Counted from the stretch's first letter, positions 6,725 to 16,673 are shown. The stretch is 64,000 nucleotides of DNA from Weissella cibaria (GCF_004521965.1 NZ_SDGK01000070.1:1-64000); one strand, 5' to 3'. Notes: generated by a model from the letters alone, not told the origin. Translations and numbers: made by a program.

Positions 6725-9326
6725 ATGAGTGAGACAAAATTTAGAAAGAAGATGTATAAAAGCGGTAAATTTTGGGTTGTCGCTGGAATGACAGCCCTGA
6801 CGGTAGGGGGTGGTTAATCCACAATTTATTAGCAGGTTTAGTAAGGATGTTGATGCAGTGTTTGCCGCGCAGCCAACTGCGATACAAACGATTGATACAG
6901 TGACAGATGCGGATGCAAATGGTCGTTATGTAGTTTGGACTAAAACGGCTATTAACGATAATGACGCGGTTGACTTTACAACTGTTCAGCAGTCATTACA
7001 GGCGTACGTTAAGAAGGGTTATGAAGTTGTTTCCGATCAGGAACTAGTGGCGGGGACGCTATTTACACCGGCCACAGATGATCAGCGAACGTTCCAAGTG
7101 ACATTGCGCCATGCGACGAAGCTGGCAACGACGACAATTGATAGACAAACACGATTAATTATCAAGGGGTAACGTTACCAACGACGATGCAGCGCGTGAT
7201 GGTAACCCGGACGGATACCTGAGACTTGGTGACAAACCAGGTGGTGGCGTCAACATATACGGTACCGGTTGATGCGCCAGTCACGATTGACGAAACAACC
7301 GGCGCTATCACGTTCGCACAGAGTGATTCACCAGCAGTGGCAGGATATACAGCTAGTCAGCAGAGTGTGCACCAGCAAGTAACGGTGTAACAACCTGTGG
7401 CAAACAATACGGTGGTGTACACGTCTAATATGCAAACAGTGATTGTGCACTATGTTGACGTTAATGGTGACAAGACGGTTGCAACAGTCACGATTAATGG
7501 GCGCAGTGATGCAACAATTGATACGGCAATAGCTGATAAGACATTGGCTAATTTTAAGGCGGCCGGTTACGTAGTTGTCGATGCGGGTGACTGGCCAGCA
7601 ACATATGATACAGATGATGCAACACCACAACAGGTAATGGTGCGCTTGGATCATGACACAACGACCCAGTAAAGCAGTTATCCGGTTCACTATACGGTTA
7701 ATGCGGTGACCGCACCAAATGGACAGCCAGTGGTTGTCGCAACACAAACAGCGACCGCGACGAAGACTGTCATTGTCGATGCGGTCACGAAAGTGGTATT
7801 GACGGATCAAGCGCCAACCTATGTCATCACGGGTGATGCAACGATTGCGACTGATGGGACGGTGACGTTTAAAACAGTGAATGTGCCAGCTAAACCAGGC
7901 TATACGATGACAAAATCAACGGTTAATGGCTAGTTAACGTCGCAACATCAAGCCGGTCAAACTAACGTGACGGGTGAGCCTGATGTTCAAACGACGCACG
8001 TGATTGTGCGTGATGCGGTAACGGGTGAAACGTTAACTAGTTATCCGGTGTCAGGGGTGACGGATGCAACTATACGTTGACGAGTTTGCCGGATGTGGTA
8101 GCGAAGTATATCAAGGCGGGCTATGTCGCACCGGATGCTTTGCTAGTCAGGTTGCCTTTGGTGCGACTGGTGTGGCTGATGTAGTAGTGACCTTAGCGCA
8201 TGGTTCAGCTTTGCAAGTCACACAGCACAAGGTGACGAACACGGTGCACTACGTTAATGCACCAACGGCATTGGCTGATGTGGTTCAGTCAGCAGTTGTA
8301 ACAAAGACGATTGTTGTTGATGCGGTAACAGGTCAACCAACAGCTTAGGCAACGTACCAAACAACGGGTGCGACAGTCGATGCCAAAAAGGGTGAGGTTA
8401 CTTTTACACGGGTCACGACCCCAGCGCAACCGGTGACAGTAGGCGCAGTTGATACACCAACAATGACAGGTTTTACCGCCGATCAACGCCAGGTAGCACC
8501 GGTGACCATCACGTCACCAACGGACGTTCAAGATGTGACGGTGCACTACACACCACAGCAACAACAGGCCCACGTGGTGTACGTGGATGATGACCAGGAT
8601 GGGCGGGTTGTACAAACGTGACCAACAATCACGGGCCTGGGTGGTAGTCATACCACAGCAAAGCTGGTTGGCGTACCGCACTATCATGTGATTAATGAAA
8701 TTGGCGGTATCGATTTTGACTACGATACAACGACTGATCAAACGATTGTGGTGCATTTTGATCATGACCACCGTCTCATGACAACGACGGTGCGGCGACC
8801 AATTCATTATGTTGACCTGCATGGCCACCAGCTCGTACCAGATACTGTGCAAGCAACAGTCTTGACTGGGGATGAAGATTTGGTAACGCAGGTTATTACC
8901 TGGTTGCCAAGTGAATTGCTAGCTGAAGCAACGCCGGTAGTGGCGGGCTATTAGACATCAATGACTGAAATCGCAACGATGGCGGTGGCTATACCCAGTG
9001 ATTTGCCTGCTGTGTCGGTGGTCTATCAACTAATCCCGGTTACGGCTGGGCAGCCAAAACGTCCGGTTAAGCAGCAACCAGTTGTGAAGCATGTGCCAGC
9101 TAAGTCAGTAGTACGGCCAGTTACGAAGGTAAATACTAAGCAAGCTGTCGCACCAGCAACGTCAGTGATTATGGCAGCGAAGCGCTCATTGGTAACTAGC
9201 GAAACCAATTTGGTTTCAGCAGCAGCGTTGCCAGAAACTGGTTTTGAGCAAGAATACTGGCTAACGATTGCTGGTTTGCTAAGCTTGTTGGCGACAGCTG
9301 GTGTGGTTTTGAAAAAGGTTTTGTAA
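6725..9326 (+). pseudogene. LPxTG-anchored mucin-binding-type surface protein, heavily decayed
   Basis: ATG 6725 opens a KxYKxGKxW-type signal peptide (RKKMYKSGKFWVVAGMTAL) that stops at once (TAA in GGTGGTTAA). Fragments of MucBP-like repeats then follow in changing frames: 6810-7172, 7397-7672, 7706-7933, 8064-8348, 8433-8621, 8688-8954 and 8961-9326. In-frame stops (7673, 7934, 8346, 8619, 8952) and several frameshifts (near 6800, 7180-7390 and 7940-8150) separate them. Repeated units read like VHYVDVNGD and VDAVT. The end keeps a clean sorting signal: LPETGF, a hydrophobic stretch and a basic tail. An intact gene would have made an adhesin of ~860 residues tethered by sortase. Confidence 0.9.
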
Positions 9327-9646
9327 ATTAATGGTACTGGGGGCTAGAAACCTAGAGTTTCCGACCTCCTTTCTGTTTGCAGACCTGGTAAGATGGAAGT
9401 AAAGAAAAGTCCCGTGACACGTGGGTCAATCGACTCGCTGCACTATTTATGCTGTTACTGATTGATGTTGTTTGGTGTGTTCTGGGCGGCACGTTCAGCT
9501 TTCATTCAGAATGAACAAACAAGCAGTAAAAAGGCCCAAAACTGGGGTGAAGGTCTTGAAAAACCAAGTTCGCTAGGTTGTTCATGAAAAGTAAGTGAAA
9601 TTATTTGATACAATAGACGTATTAAAATGATTTGGGAGATAACGTA
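9327..9646 (+). other. Intergenic stretch with no clear gene
   Basis: About 320 bases after the adhesin ruin. A short hydrophobic frame (VNRLAALFMLLLIDVVW, about 9426-9476) looks like a remnant of a membrane protein, but it lacks a usable start and ends quickly. TTGATACAATAGAC near 9604 probably holds the -10 of the next gene. Nothing else is recognisable. Confidence 0.4.
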
Positions 9647-10282
9647 ATGAAGATTGCAGTGATTGGCGCAACTGGTATGGCAGGACGCGCAATATTTGAA
9701 GAAGCAACAACACGTGGTCATGAAGTGACGGCTATTGTCCGGAATGTCGAAAAGGCACATGCCGAACTTGGCGCCGGGGCAACGCTGTTGGTATCAGATA
9801 TCTTCGATTTGAAGCGTGCGACGTTAGAACAGTTTGATGTTGTGGTTAATGCATTTGCCAACCACAAGGAGGCATATTTGAATTTGGATGTGGTAACGCA
9901 TTTGATTCATGAATTCCGCCAATCAGAAACGCGTGTTATTTTCTTATTGGGGGCGGCTTCGTTAATTCAAGCCAATGGCACACGCCTTTTTGATTTCTTG
10001 GTCGAGCTACCAGGTAACGAAGCTTGGATTGATGAGCCACGTTATGGTGTCTTGGAATTAGACATTTTGCGTGCGACGCCAGATGTGAACTGGACTGGTG
10101 TATCACCACAACAAAACTTCACGCCAGGACCATCCAGCGAGCACCGCATTGCATTGAACGATTTGCTATTGTCAGCAGATGGCAAGTCACATGTCACGGC
10201 CGGTAACATGGCGGTTGGCGTGCTAGATGAAATTGAAACACCCCAACACATCCGTGAACGCTTCACGGTTTCAGATGTGTAA
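9647..10282 (+). CDS. NAD(P)H-binding oxidoreductase (atypical SDR)
   Basis: A 211-residue protein with an N-terminal Rossmann dinucleotide motif (MKIAVIGATGMAGRAIFEEA) and the fold of NmrA/YwnB-like atypical short-chain dehydrogenases. The SDR active-site YxxxK is not obvious, so it could be a reductase or a nucleotide-sensing protein; the substrate is unknown. ATG 9647 is preferred over 9632 because GGGAGA lies just before it and the Rossmann strand begins at residue 2. It is a single gene with its own terminator. Confidence 0.8.
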   Translation: MKIAVIGATGMAGRAIFEEATTRGHEVTAIVRNVEKAHAELGAGATLLVSDIFDLKRATLEQFDVVVNAFANHKEAYLNLDVVTHLIHEFRQSETRVIFLLGAASLIQANGTRLFDFLVELPGNEAWIDEPRYGVLELDILRATPDVNWTGVSPQQNFTPGPSSEHRIALNDLLLSADGKSHVTAGNMAVGVLDEIETPQHIRERFTVSDV

Positions 10283-10289
10283 TTAAACC

Positions 10290-10328
10290 AAAACCATCAA
10301 GTCTAATAGTGACCTTGATGGTTTTTTA
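10290..10328 (+). terminator. Terminator of the oxidoreductase gene
   Basis: AAACCATCAAG pairs with CTTGATGGTTT, followed by Ts. Confidence 0.9.
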
Positions 10329-10330
10329 GT

Positions 10331-10539
10331 GTGTCGTGCTATCGCGCGAGTAACAGGTTCGGATGGTATTCTGCGTCTTTGTTCAAAACATCGGCAAACG
10401 AATGGCGCGGACGCCATTCAGCGGGGCAAGTAATTTCCCATAAAGCCTCGGGGTCGGTGAGGGCTTTCCTGAATAGCGCCGGCTATGCGGTACGTTGCCG
10501 ATTTTTGAACGCTCCGGATACCAGCCGAACCTGTTACAG
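10331..10539. repeat. Palindromic dispersed repeat, family 1, copy 1
   Basis: This 209-base non-coding element is repeated at 50898-51105 with high similarity. Its two halves are imperfect inverted copies: CAGGTTCGG near the left end against CCGAACCTG near the right, and CATCGGCAA against TTGCCGATT. Smaller palindromes such as AATGGCGCGGACGCCATT lie inside. It would fold into a long cruciform or hairpin. No transposase is present, so it is MITE-like or REP-like. Short ORFs across it are meaningless. Confidence 0.85.
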
Positions 10540-10639
10540 CAGAAGAGATGTGATTTGATAGTTGCGAGTGTCGAAGCCTTGCGGGCATACATAATGACAA
10601 TCCCATCACTGATTACCAAACAAATAGAGATTATCTTGG

Positions 10640-10731
10640 TTGCTAGTATGGTGGGTGGGGTGAACTCACAAGTCGCACCCCACCCGCCATACTTCGTCGC
10701 AACGCGGCGACCCGTGAGCCTTACTAGTCAA
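10640..10731. repeat. Large intergenic hairpin
   Basis: GTATGGTGGGTGGGGT (from 10646) pairs almost perfectly with ACCCCACCCGCCATAC (to 10692). An outer CTAGTA/TTACTAG and a side hairpin GTCGC/GCGAC extend it. No T-run follows, so it is not an ordinary terminator. Its function is unknown. Confidence 0.6.
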
Positions 10732-10800
10732 AAACCGTGCCTAAACCACTAATTTTTGGTAAACTTAGTTTTCGGACAAACAAATTTTAGGAGTTTTTTT

Positions 10801-11706
10801 ATGACAGAACATTTGGTATTACGCGCCTTACAGGTACTATTAATCATTGCATTAATTGGGATGGCAATTCTGTACATCACCACAATGCGTCGCAACAAAG
10901 TAAACCTACTCCAAAAGTTTGTCCCGGGATTCATCATTGGGTTTATTACAGATTTCGGTGATACGATCGGTATCGGTTCATTCGCAACGACGACCGCGTT
11001 CTTCAAAGGCTTTAAGTGGCTGGATGATGATCGTAAGTTGCCGGGTACAATGAATGCTGGTCATGCAATCCCAGTATTTGTGGAAGCATTGTTCTTCCTT
11101 ACATCCGTTAAAATTGAAGTATCAACTTTGATTCCAATGACGTTGGCGGCGGTGGCTGGGGCGGCATCTGGTACGCGTATCACGGCCAATTGGCCAGTGC
11201 GAAAGATGCAACGTGGGTTATCCATTGCCCTAACGCTAGCGGCCACTACAATGTTCATTAAGTTGCTGACGAATCCAGGCCCTGCTGAATCAATGACGAG
11301 CCACGGGTTGCATGGTTGGCTACTTGTCTTGGGTTTGGTGGTCAACTTTACGCTGGGGGTGTTGATGACCATCGGCTTGGGAAATTACACACCAGAGTTG
11401 ATTTTCTTCTCACTAGTCGGTGTTAATCCGTTGATTGCCTTTCCAGTGATGATGATGGATGCCGCTATGATTATGATGACGTCAGCGATTGGTTTTGTGA
11501 AGACTGGCCGCGTTGAGTGGCGTGGTTTCACCGGTATGGCAATTGGGGGTGTTATCGGTGTCGTCATAGCCGCAAAGTTAGTGACTAACATTAATATCGC
11601 TATTTTGAGCTACTTTATCGTCGCACTAGCGTTGTACACGGCATTTAATCTATTCCGTGATTCACGTCAACCAGAGCCAGCAGATATTATTAATCGCGAT
11701 AACTGA
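10801..11706 (+). CDS. Sulfite exporter TauE/SafE family membrane protein
   Basis: A 301-residue integral membrane protein with about eight helices in two repeated halves, the TSUP (TauE/SafE) layout. The first half carries FIIGFITDFGDTIGIGSFATTTAFF and the second GLGNYTPELIFFSLVGVNP. Family members export sulfite, sulfoacetate or related organic anions, but the substrate cannot be told here. The start at ATG 10801 follows TAGGAG; the frame extension to 10756 has no ribosome site. It is a single gene ahead of the tyrS T-box. Confidence 0.88.
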   Translation: MTEHLVLRALQVLLIIALIGMAILYITTMRRNKVNLLQKFVPGFIIGFITDFGDTIGIGSFATTTAFFKGFKWLDDDRKLPGTMNAGHAIPVFVEALFFLTSVKIEVSTLIPMTLAAVAGAASGTRITANWPVRKMQRGLSIALTLAATTMFIKLLTNPGPAESMTSHGLHGWLLVLGLVVNFTLGVLMTIGLGNYTPELIFFSLVGVNPLIAFPVMMMDAAMIMMTSAIGFVKTGRVEWRGFTGMAIGGVIGVVIAAKLVTNINIAILSYFIVALALYTAFNLFRDSRQPEPADIINRDN

Positions 11707-11760
11707 CAACTATATTATTAGTATCTGTTTATCGGAAAAGGTGCGTGCTATAATAGATTT

Positions 11761-11981
11761 ATTACATGAGCGAATCTAGTAGGGATTTTGGTGGACATTC
11801 AGAGAGCTAGCGGACGGTGTGAGCTAGCCAAGTCCAAAACCTGAATTACACTCGCGCAAACATCATGTACGTCACCCTGACGTTACTGGGAAGATGAGTG
11901 GTCACGAAATATCGTGGCAATTTAGGTGGTACCGCGTTTAACAGCGCCCTAATCAGTATTAACTGGTTGGGGTGCTTTTTA
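11761..11981 (+). promoter_or_regulatory. T-box riboswitch (Tyr) controlling tyrS
   Basis: TATAAT at 11749-11754 starts the leader. Stem I features are followed by GAATTACAC with the specifier codon TAC (11847-11849), matching Tyr. The T-box bulge AGGTGGTACCGCG lies at 11924-11936, followed by the terminator AGCGCCCTAATCAG...CTGGTTGGGGTGCTTTTT (11943-11981). Uncharged tRNA-Tyr should stabilise the antiterminator and turn on tyrS, which starts 48 bases later. Confidence 0.93.
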
Positions 11982-12028
11982 TTACCCCAACCAAAAAGAA
12001 TGTCATCATTTTTTAGAGGAGAGTAGCT

Positions 12029-13288
12029 ATGGCAGAAGATATTTTGCAAGAACTAGCATGGCGTGGTGCCATCAATCAAACAACCGATGAAGATGGTCTA
12101 CGTGAGCAAATGACCAAGGAACAAATCGGTGTGTACGTGGGAATCGACCCAACTGGAGATTCAATGCACATCGGGCACTTGATTCCATTTATGATTTTGA
12201 AGCGATTCCAATTGGCTGGTCAAAAGCCAGTGATCGTTGTGGGTGGTGCCACTGGTTCAATCGGTGACCCATCAGGTAAGAAGTCAGAGCGTAAGTTGTT
12301 GTCACAAGAGGATGTGGCTGCTAACGTTGAGAAAATTCGCGCCCAGATGGTAAAGCTGTTCGGTGAAGATGGTTTCACAATTGTGAACAACTTTGATTGG
12401 TTGGGTAAGTTGTCATTGCTCGACATGTTGCGTGAGTACGGTAAGTTGTTCTCAATCAACACCATGTTGGCTAAGGATGTCGTTGCGTCTCGTTTGGAAG
12501 CCGGCATTTCATTTACGGAATTTACGTACCAAATCTTGCAATCAATTGACTTCCATGAGTTGTGGAAGCGCGAAAATGTACGTTTGCAAGTTGGTGGTTC
12601 AGATCAATGGGGGAACATCACGGGTGGTATCGATTTGATCCACAAGCTTGAAGGCGGTGAAGCACCAGCCTTTGGTTTGACAGTACCTTTGCTGTTGAAG
12701 GCTGACGGTACAAAGTTTGGTAAGACTGAAGGTGGTGCCGTTTGGCTTGATCCGGAGAAGACGACGCCATTTGAGTTCTACCAATTCTGGTTGAACACGG
12801 CTGATTCTGACGTTGAGAAGATGTTGAAGTACTTTACGTTCTTGTCACAAGATGAAATCGACGCTTTGGTAGCCGACTTGCAAGAAAATGCAGCTACGCG
12901 TAATGCACAACGGCGCTTGGCACAAGAAGTGACGACATTCGTGCACGGTGCTGAGGCTGTTAAGACGGCTGAAATGATGACGAAGGTGTTGTTTGGTAAC
13001 GCCGACGTCGCCGAATTGACGACTGAAGAAGTGGCCATTTTGGCTGGTAATGTCCCAACGTTTGAAATTGACAATGCTGAAATCGGTTTGTTGGACTTAG
13101 TTGTGGCAGCCGGACTGGAAAAGTCAAAGACAGCTGCGCGTAAGTCAGTTAAAGACGGTGCAATCCGCATCAATGGCGAACAAATCACTGATGAAGAAGC
13201 CGTCATTAACCCAACTGCAAAGTACGATGGACAATATGTCATCGTGAAGCGCGGTAAGAAGAAGTGGGCCGTAGCGGTTGTACGTTAA
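12029..13288 (+). CDS. tyrS: Tyrosyl-tRNA synthetase
   Basis: Charges tRNA-Tyr with tyrosine in the cytoplasm. The 419 residues match the bacterial TyrRS length: class I signature HIGHL near residue 50, a Rossmann domain with QILQSIDF and GGSDQWGNI, the KFGKT loop (KMSKS equivalent) near 232, and a C-terminal S4 RNA-binding domain from about 350 (KSKTAARKSVKDGAIRINGE). GAGGAGAG precedes ATG 12029. The Tyr T-box directly upstream explains its regulation. Confidence 0.97.
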   Translation: MAEDILQELAWRGAINQTTDEDGLREQMTKEQIGVYVGIDPTGDSMHIGHLIPFMILKRFQLAGQKPVIVVGGATGSIGDPSGKKSERKLLSQEDVAANVEKIRAQMVKLFGEDGFTIVNNFDWLGKLSLLDMLREYGKLFSINTMLAKDVVASRLEAGISFTEFTYQILQSIDFHELWKRENVRLQVGGSDQWGNITGGIDLIHKLEGGEAPAFGLTVPLLLKADGTKFGKTEGGAVWLDPEKTTPFEFYQFWLNTADSDVEKMLKYFTFLSQDEIDALVADLQENAATRNAQRRLAQEVTTFVHGAEAVKTAEMMTKVLFGNADVAELTTEEVAILAGNVPTFEIDNAEIGLLDLVVAAGLEKSKTAARKSVKDGAIRINGEQITDEEAVINPTAKYDGQYVIVKRGKKKWAVAVVR

Positions 13289-13289
13289 T

Positions 13290-13329
13290 AAAAAATGCCT
13301 GATGGAGGAAATCTCCGTCAGGCATTTTT
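13290..13329. terminator. Bidirectional terminator, tyrS / VanZ-like gene
   Basis: AAAAAATGCCTGATGGAG pairs with CTCCGTCAGGCATTTTT. It is shared by the converging genes. Confidence 0.92.
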
Positions 13330-13331
13330 CG

Positions 13332-14525
13332 TTAGTGATGACGCTCGCTACGTGAAGTAGGCTGTTGGTCAACTTCAGGCTGTGGTGTGGTTTGTTCTTT
13401 TAGAATTGGTGCGTCGGCCATTGTTGTTGTTTTAACAATGGCTTCTGAACCGGCGCCACTAATTTTCTCGTACAACAACTTATGCTGTGGGCGGAAAATT
13501 TCAATCAGCCAATCAATGACTAAAATCGCTGCTGGGGCCGCGAACAGTAAGATGAACGTATAGGTACGGTTCAAAGTTTCAGCTGAAACAGTCCCGGTTG
13601 AGCCAATCAATTGGAGCCAGAATGGGAAAAAGTAAATGGTAGATCCAACCATTAAAGCATTACGAACAATGATACGCCAACGTTGTGACTTGGCGACATC
13701 GTAACGAATACGTACGACCATTTGTCCCAAGGTTGCGCCGAGCAAAAGAGGCACAACACCCCAGACAACGATATAAGACAAGATGTCAGCGCTCGTTTCA
13801 TTGGGCAAAATTTGCGTTAAAATGAAACTAATGGCTGTTGCAATAACGAAGTCCAAACCAAACGATAGTAAGCGACGCACTAATGTCACACGGTGGCCAA
13901 GACTGCGAGCCCGCTCATCCATTCGATCACGGGATGGCAATAGGATACCGAGTAATGGCGCGAAAATCCAGCCAATCAGGCCACCAGTGGTGTTCAAAAT
14001 CAAATCATCAACGTCGAACAAGCGGTACGGACGCCAGTAGATATGGTACAAACCGGTGTATTGGGTTGTTTCATAAAAGAGCGTCAGCATGAATGTAAAA
14101 ATTAAGGTGGTGAAGAAACCACGCTTGAAATAGAAGTGCAAGTACATGCCAAATGGCACGGTTAGTAAGACGTTAAAGGCCGCTTGCGTAAAGGATGGAT
14201 CCAATAGACCGGCTTTCAACCCACCGCCGTGGAAGTAGGGATTGTCTTGGAAGAAGGTCCGAACCACTTGCAAGGGATCTAAATTACGCGTTGGCGCGCC
14301 GATTGCTTGCAAGTGTTCGAGGGTTGCTTCCGTTGGTAACGGCAAAATAACCAAGAAAAATGCTGTCGTGAAATAAAAAACGAAACTAAACGTCATTACC
14401 GTGTGCCAAAAGGTCACGGCGCCATAACGACGATACTGTAGGAATAAAAATGGAATGAATAACGCTATCAAAATAATAGGAAATGCAATGATAGCGGCGA
14501 TAATAGGAACGCCAAATCCGCTCAC
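13332..14525 (-). CDS. VanZ-like / RDD domain membrane protein
   Basis: A 397-residue membrane protein. The first ~200 residues carry a VanZ-like domain (including ETTQYTGLYHIYWRPYRLFDVDDLILNT in pieces). From ~205 an RDD-like domain begins (RRLLSFGLDFVIATAIS), ending in a hydrophilic, Pro/Gln-rich cytoplasmic tail. VanZ proteins are tied to glycopeptide or envelope stress tolerance, but mechanism and substrate are unknown here. GTG at 14525 is taken as start because CGGAGG lies a proper distance upstream; the ATG at 14585 lies before that site. It is a lone gene, convergent with tyrS. Confidence 0.8.
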   Translation of the reverse strand: MSGFGVPIIAAIIAFPIILIALFIPFLFLQYRRYGAVTFWHTVMTFSFVFYFTTAFFLVILPLPTEATLEHLQAIGAPTRNLDPLQVVRTFFQDNPYFHGGGLKAGLLDPSFTQAAFNVLLTVPFGMYLHFYFKRGFFTTLIFTFMLTLFYETTQYTGLYHIYWRPYRLFDVDDLILNTTGGLIGWIFAPLLGILLPSRDRMDERARSLGHRVTLVRRLLSFGLDFVIATAISFILTQILPNETSADILSYIVVWGVVPLLLGATLGQMVVRIRYDVAKSQRWRIIVRNALMVGSTIYFFPFWLQLIGSTGTVSAETLNRTYTFILLFAAPAAILVIDWLIEIFRPQHKLLYEKISGAGSEAIVKTTTMADAPILKEQTTPQPEVDQQPTSRSERHH

Positions 14526-14670
14526 GAGACTTACCTCCGTTTTTCTGTCATAATGAATTATACAGGGTTGTAACAGCAAATTCACTTAAACTTCACTTAT
14601 TAAAAAATAAGCAAAGGCGCCCGTTGTGGACATTGTCGCAAATTATTTTTCACAATCTTGGCTTTTTTTG

Positions 14671-14698
14671 TTGCATTTACTTTTAGTAAGTGTAGAAT
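14671..14698 (+). promoter_or_regulatory. Promoter of the zinc-type oxidoreductase
   Basis: TTGCAT (14671-14676) and TAGAAT (14693-14698) are 16 bases apart, about 55 bases upstream of the start codon. Confidence 0.55.
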
Positions 14699-14754
14699 TG
14701 AGGTCATCAATTAAGAGAAATAGTATTTTTGAAACGAAAGAAGGAATAATACTC

Positions 14755-15699
14755 ATGGCTACGATGAAGGCTGTTGTATTTGATGAATTTGGTGACGTTG
14801 ACGTATTCCACGAAGCAGAAATGGAAAAGCCAGTTTTGACGAAGGGTAGCATCTTGATTAAGCAAGCTGCTATCGCAATGGATCCATACGACGTGAAGTT
14901 CCGTGCCGGTGCCTTTGGTGTACCAGCCAAGGAAAACATGATTGGTGGTTCAACGATTGCCGGTGTTGTTGAAGCGGTTGCGGCTGATGTAACTGAGTTC
15001 AAGGTTGGTGAGCGTGTTGTGGCAGTTCCTCACGAGCACGGTTACGCAGAGTACGCTGTTGTTGACGCTGGCACTGCAGGTCACTTGCCAGATTCTGTTT
15101 CATTCGAAGATGCTGCTGCATTGGCTCTGGGTGGCCAAACTGGTTACCAAGCCGTTGTTGACGCTTTGAACTTGCAAGAAGGTGAGTCAATCTTGATTCA
15201 CGGTGGTGCTGGTGCCGTTGGTTACGCTGCTTTGCAAACTGCTTTGTACCGTGGCGCATCAAAGATTTACACGACTTCATTGCCAGCTGATATTGATTAC
15301 CTACACGGGTTGAACGAAGATATCGTGGCAATCGACTTCACGACGCAAAAGTTTACTGACGTTATTCCAGAGTCATCAGTTGATACCGTTGTTGAAATCA
15401 TTGGTGGTAACAACGCTTTGGGTTCAATGCAAGTTTTGAAGGATGGTGGACGTATCGTATCTACTGTTCCCATGGGCGATGACGTTAAGGCTGCTCGCGA
15501 TGCCAAGAACATCAAGGGTGACTACTACGTGATGCAATCAACGACTGAAGTTTTGACGCAATTGATGGAACACTTGGGAAATGGTGACTACAAGGTTGCT
15601 GTTGCTGAAGTGAAGCCATTTAACTTGGAAAACTTGATGGAAGGTCACAAGATTGTTGAAGCACAAGCCGTTCGCGGTAAGGTTGTTTTGACGTTCTAA
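14755..15699 (+). CDS. NADP-dependent MDR-family oxidoreductase (quinone oxidoreductase-like)
   Basis: A 314-residue medium-chain dehydrogenase/reductase without the catalytic zinc ligands. An N-terminal GroES-like domain has YDVKFRAGAFG and GSTIAGVVEAV, and the Rossmann domain has ILIHGGAGAVGYAALQTA (AxxGxxG type). Relatives reduce quinones or enones with NADPH; the substrate is not known here. The start at ATG 14755 follows GAAAGAAGGA; the longer frame from 14626 runs through the promoter. Codon bias resembles gnd, so it is likely well expressed. Monocistronic, with a strong terminator. Confidence 0.88.
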   Translation: MATMKAVVFDEFGDVDVFHEAEMEKPVLTKGSILIKQAAIAMDPYDVKFRAGAFGVPAKENMIGGSTIAGVVEAVAADVTEFKVGERVVAVPHEHGYAEYAVVDAGTAGHLPDSVSFEDAAALALGGQTGYQAVVDALNLQEGESILIHGGAGAVGYAALQTALYRGASKIYTTSLPADIDYLHGLNEDIVAIDFTTQKFTDVIPESSVDTVVEIIGGNNALGSMQVLKDGGRIVSTVPMGDDVKAARDAKNIKGDYYVMQSTTEVLTQLMEHLGNGDYKVAVAEVKPFNLENLMEGHKIVEAQAVRGKVVLTF

Positions 15700-15729
15700 T
15701 TGACTGATTAAAACTAATCGACAAATTAA

Positions 15730-15769
15730 AAATCCGCATGACCTTTTCCTACCGGTCATGCGGATTTTA
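15730..15769 (+). terminator. Terminator of the MDR oxidoreductase
   Basis: AATCCGCATGACC pairs with GGTCATGCGGATT, followed by TTAG. Confidence 0.9.
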
Positions 15770-15840
15770 GTATATAGTAGTGTCGGAAAGTGGGACAGGG
15801 ATGCTGCCTGTAATTAAGAAAGCAGAAGAAGGATAAGAAC

Positions 15841-16590
15841 ATGACACAAGAACCACTTGTAACGGTTGCCGTTTTGAGTCATAACCTAGAGGGCTATATT
15901 GGCCACAGTCTAAAAACAGTTAATAAGCAAACGTATCGGAATATGGATATTGTCATTTTAGATGATGCGTCAACGGATGATACATTGACGGAAATTAATC
16001 ACTGGGTAGCCCGTGATGATCGGATGCGTTTGATTAAGAATAACAAGCGACGTGGAGTGGCGGCGATGCGTAACCGCGCCCTCAAAGAAATTCGCGGTAA
16101 GTACTTTATCTTCGTGGATGGGGATGATCAATTAGCACCATCATTTGTGGAAACGCTCGTGAAGGGACTTGAAGAGAATCCTGACGTTGATATCGCAAGT
16201 GTTGGATTTAGCTGGGGTGCAAGCGGTGTACCTAAGAAGGCAAACGAAGTTAGGTTCCGCCGCGTTGATCGGGCGGCAATGTTCGAAGGGGTTACGCACC
16301 GTGGCCATGTCATTTCAGGAATGGTCTGGAACAAGGCATATCGCTCAGCAAACCTATTGAATAGTCGTGTCCGTTTTGATGAATCCTTAGAGTTAGCCGA
16401 AGATCACTTGTGGATTGCCCAATTGGTCGCATCAAATGCGATATCAGAGTATTCAATCTTTACATCGGATGTATTGTACAACAAGGTATCACGGTCAACG
16501 AGTATTATTCACACAGCCTCACATGCTTTACGTGAGCGCGAACGTGAAATTGATCAACAAATTGCCCGTATCGGGGATAACATAATTTAG
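15841..16590 (+). CDS. Family 2 glycosyltransferase
   Basis: A 249-residue GT-A fold enzyme: VTVAVLSHNLEGYIGHSLKTV at the start, DDASTDDT, and the metal-binding block FVDGDDQ near residue 98. It transfers a sugar from a nucleotide donor; donor and acceptor are unknown. No membrane segment is seen, and it stands alone rather than in a polysaccharide cluster. AAGAAGGATAAG precedes ATG 15841. It is shorter than the EPS-locus enzyme at 61182. Confidence 0.87.
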   Translation: MTQEPLVTVAVLSHNLEGYIGHSLKTVNKQTYRNMDIVILDDASTDDTLTEINHWVARDDRMRLIKNNKRRGVAAMRNRALKEIRGKYFIFVDGDDQLAPSFVETLVKGLEENPDVDIASVGFSWGASGVPKKANEVRFRRVDRAAMFEGVTHRGHVISGMVWNKAYRSANLLNSRVRFDESLELAEDHLWIAQLVASNAISEYSIFTSDVLYNKVSRSTSIIHTASHALREREREIDQQIARIGDNII

Positions 16591-16634
16591 TGATGAGGAA
16601 GTGGCGTGGCGACGAACGAAACTAAACTAAACAC

Positions 16635-16673
16635 AAAAGGCTGTTCAGTATTTTCACTGAACAGCCTTTTTAA
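16635..16673. terminator. Bidirectional terminator
   Basis: AAAAGGCTGTTCAGT pairs with ACTGAACAGCCTTTTT. On the minus strand it overlaps the stop codon of the small membrane protein gene. Confidence 0.92.

Noticed and set aside
7328-7810. Minus-strand 160-codon frame across the adhesin ruin
   Set aside because: It is the antisense of Thr/Val-rich repeats; its Cys/Arg/Ile-rich composition and lack of a ribosome site mark it as a shadow.
9426-9476. Small membrane protein after the adhesin
   Set aside because: The hydrophobic frame needs a frameshift to connect with the upstream ATG and has no own start or ribosome site; treated as a remnant at most.
10331-10619. Overlapping short frames in the palindromic repeat
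   Set aside because: They occur on both strands, follow the symmetry of the element and are not kept in the second copy at 50898.
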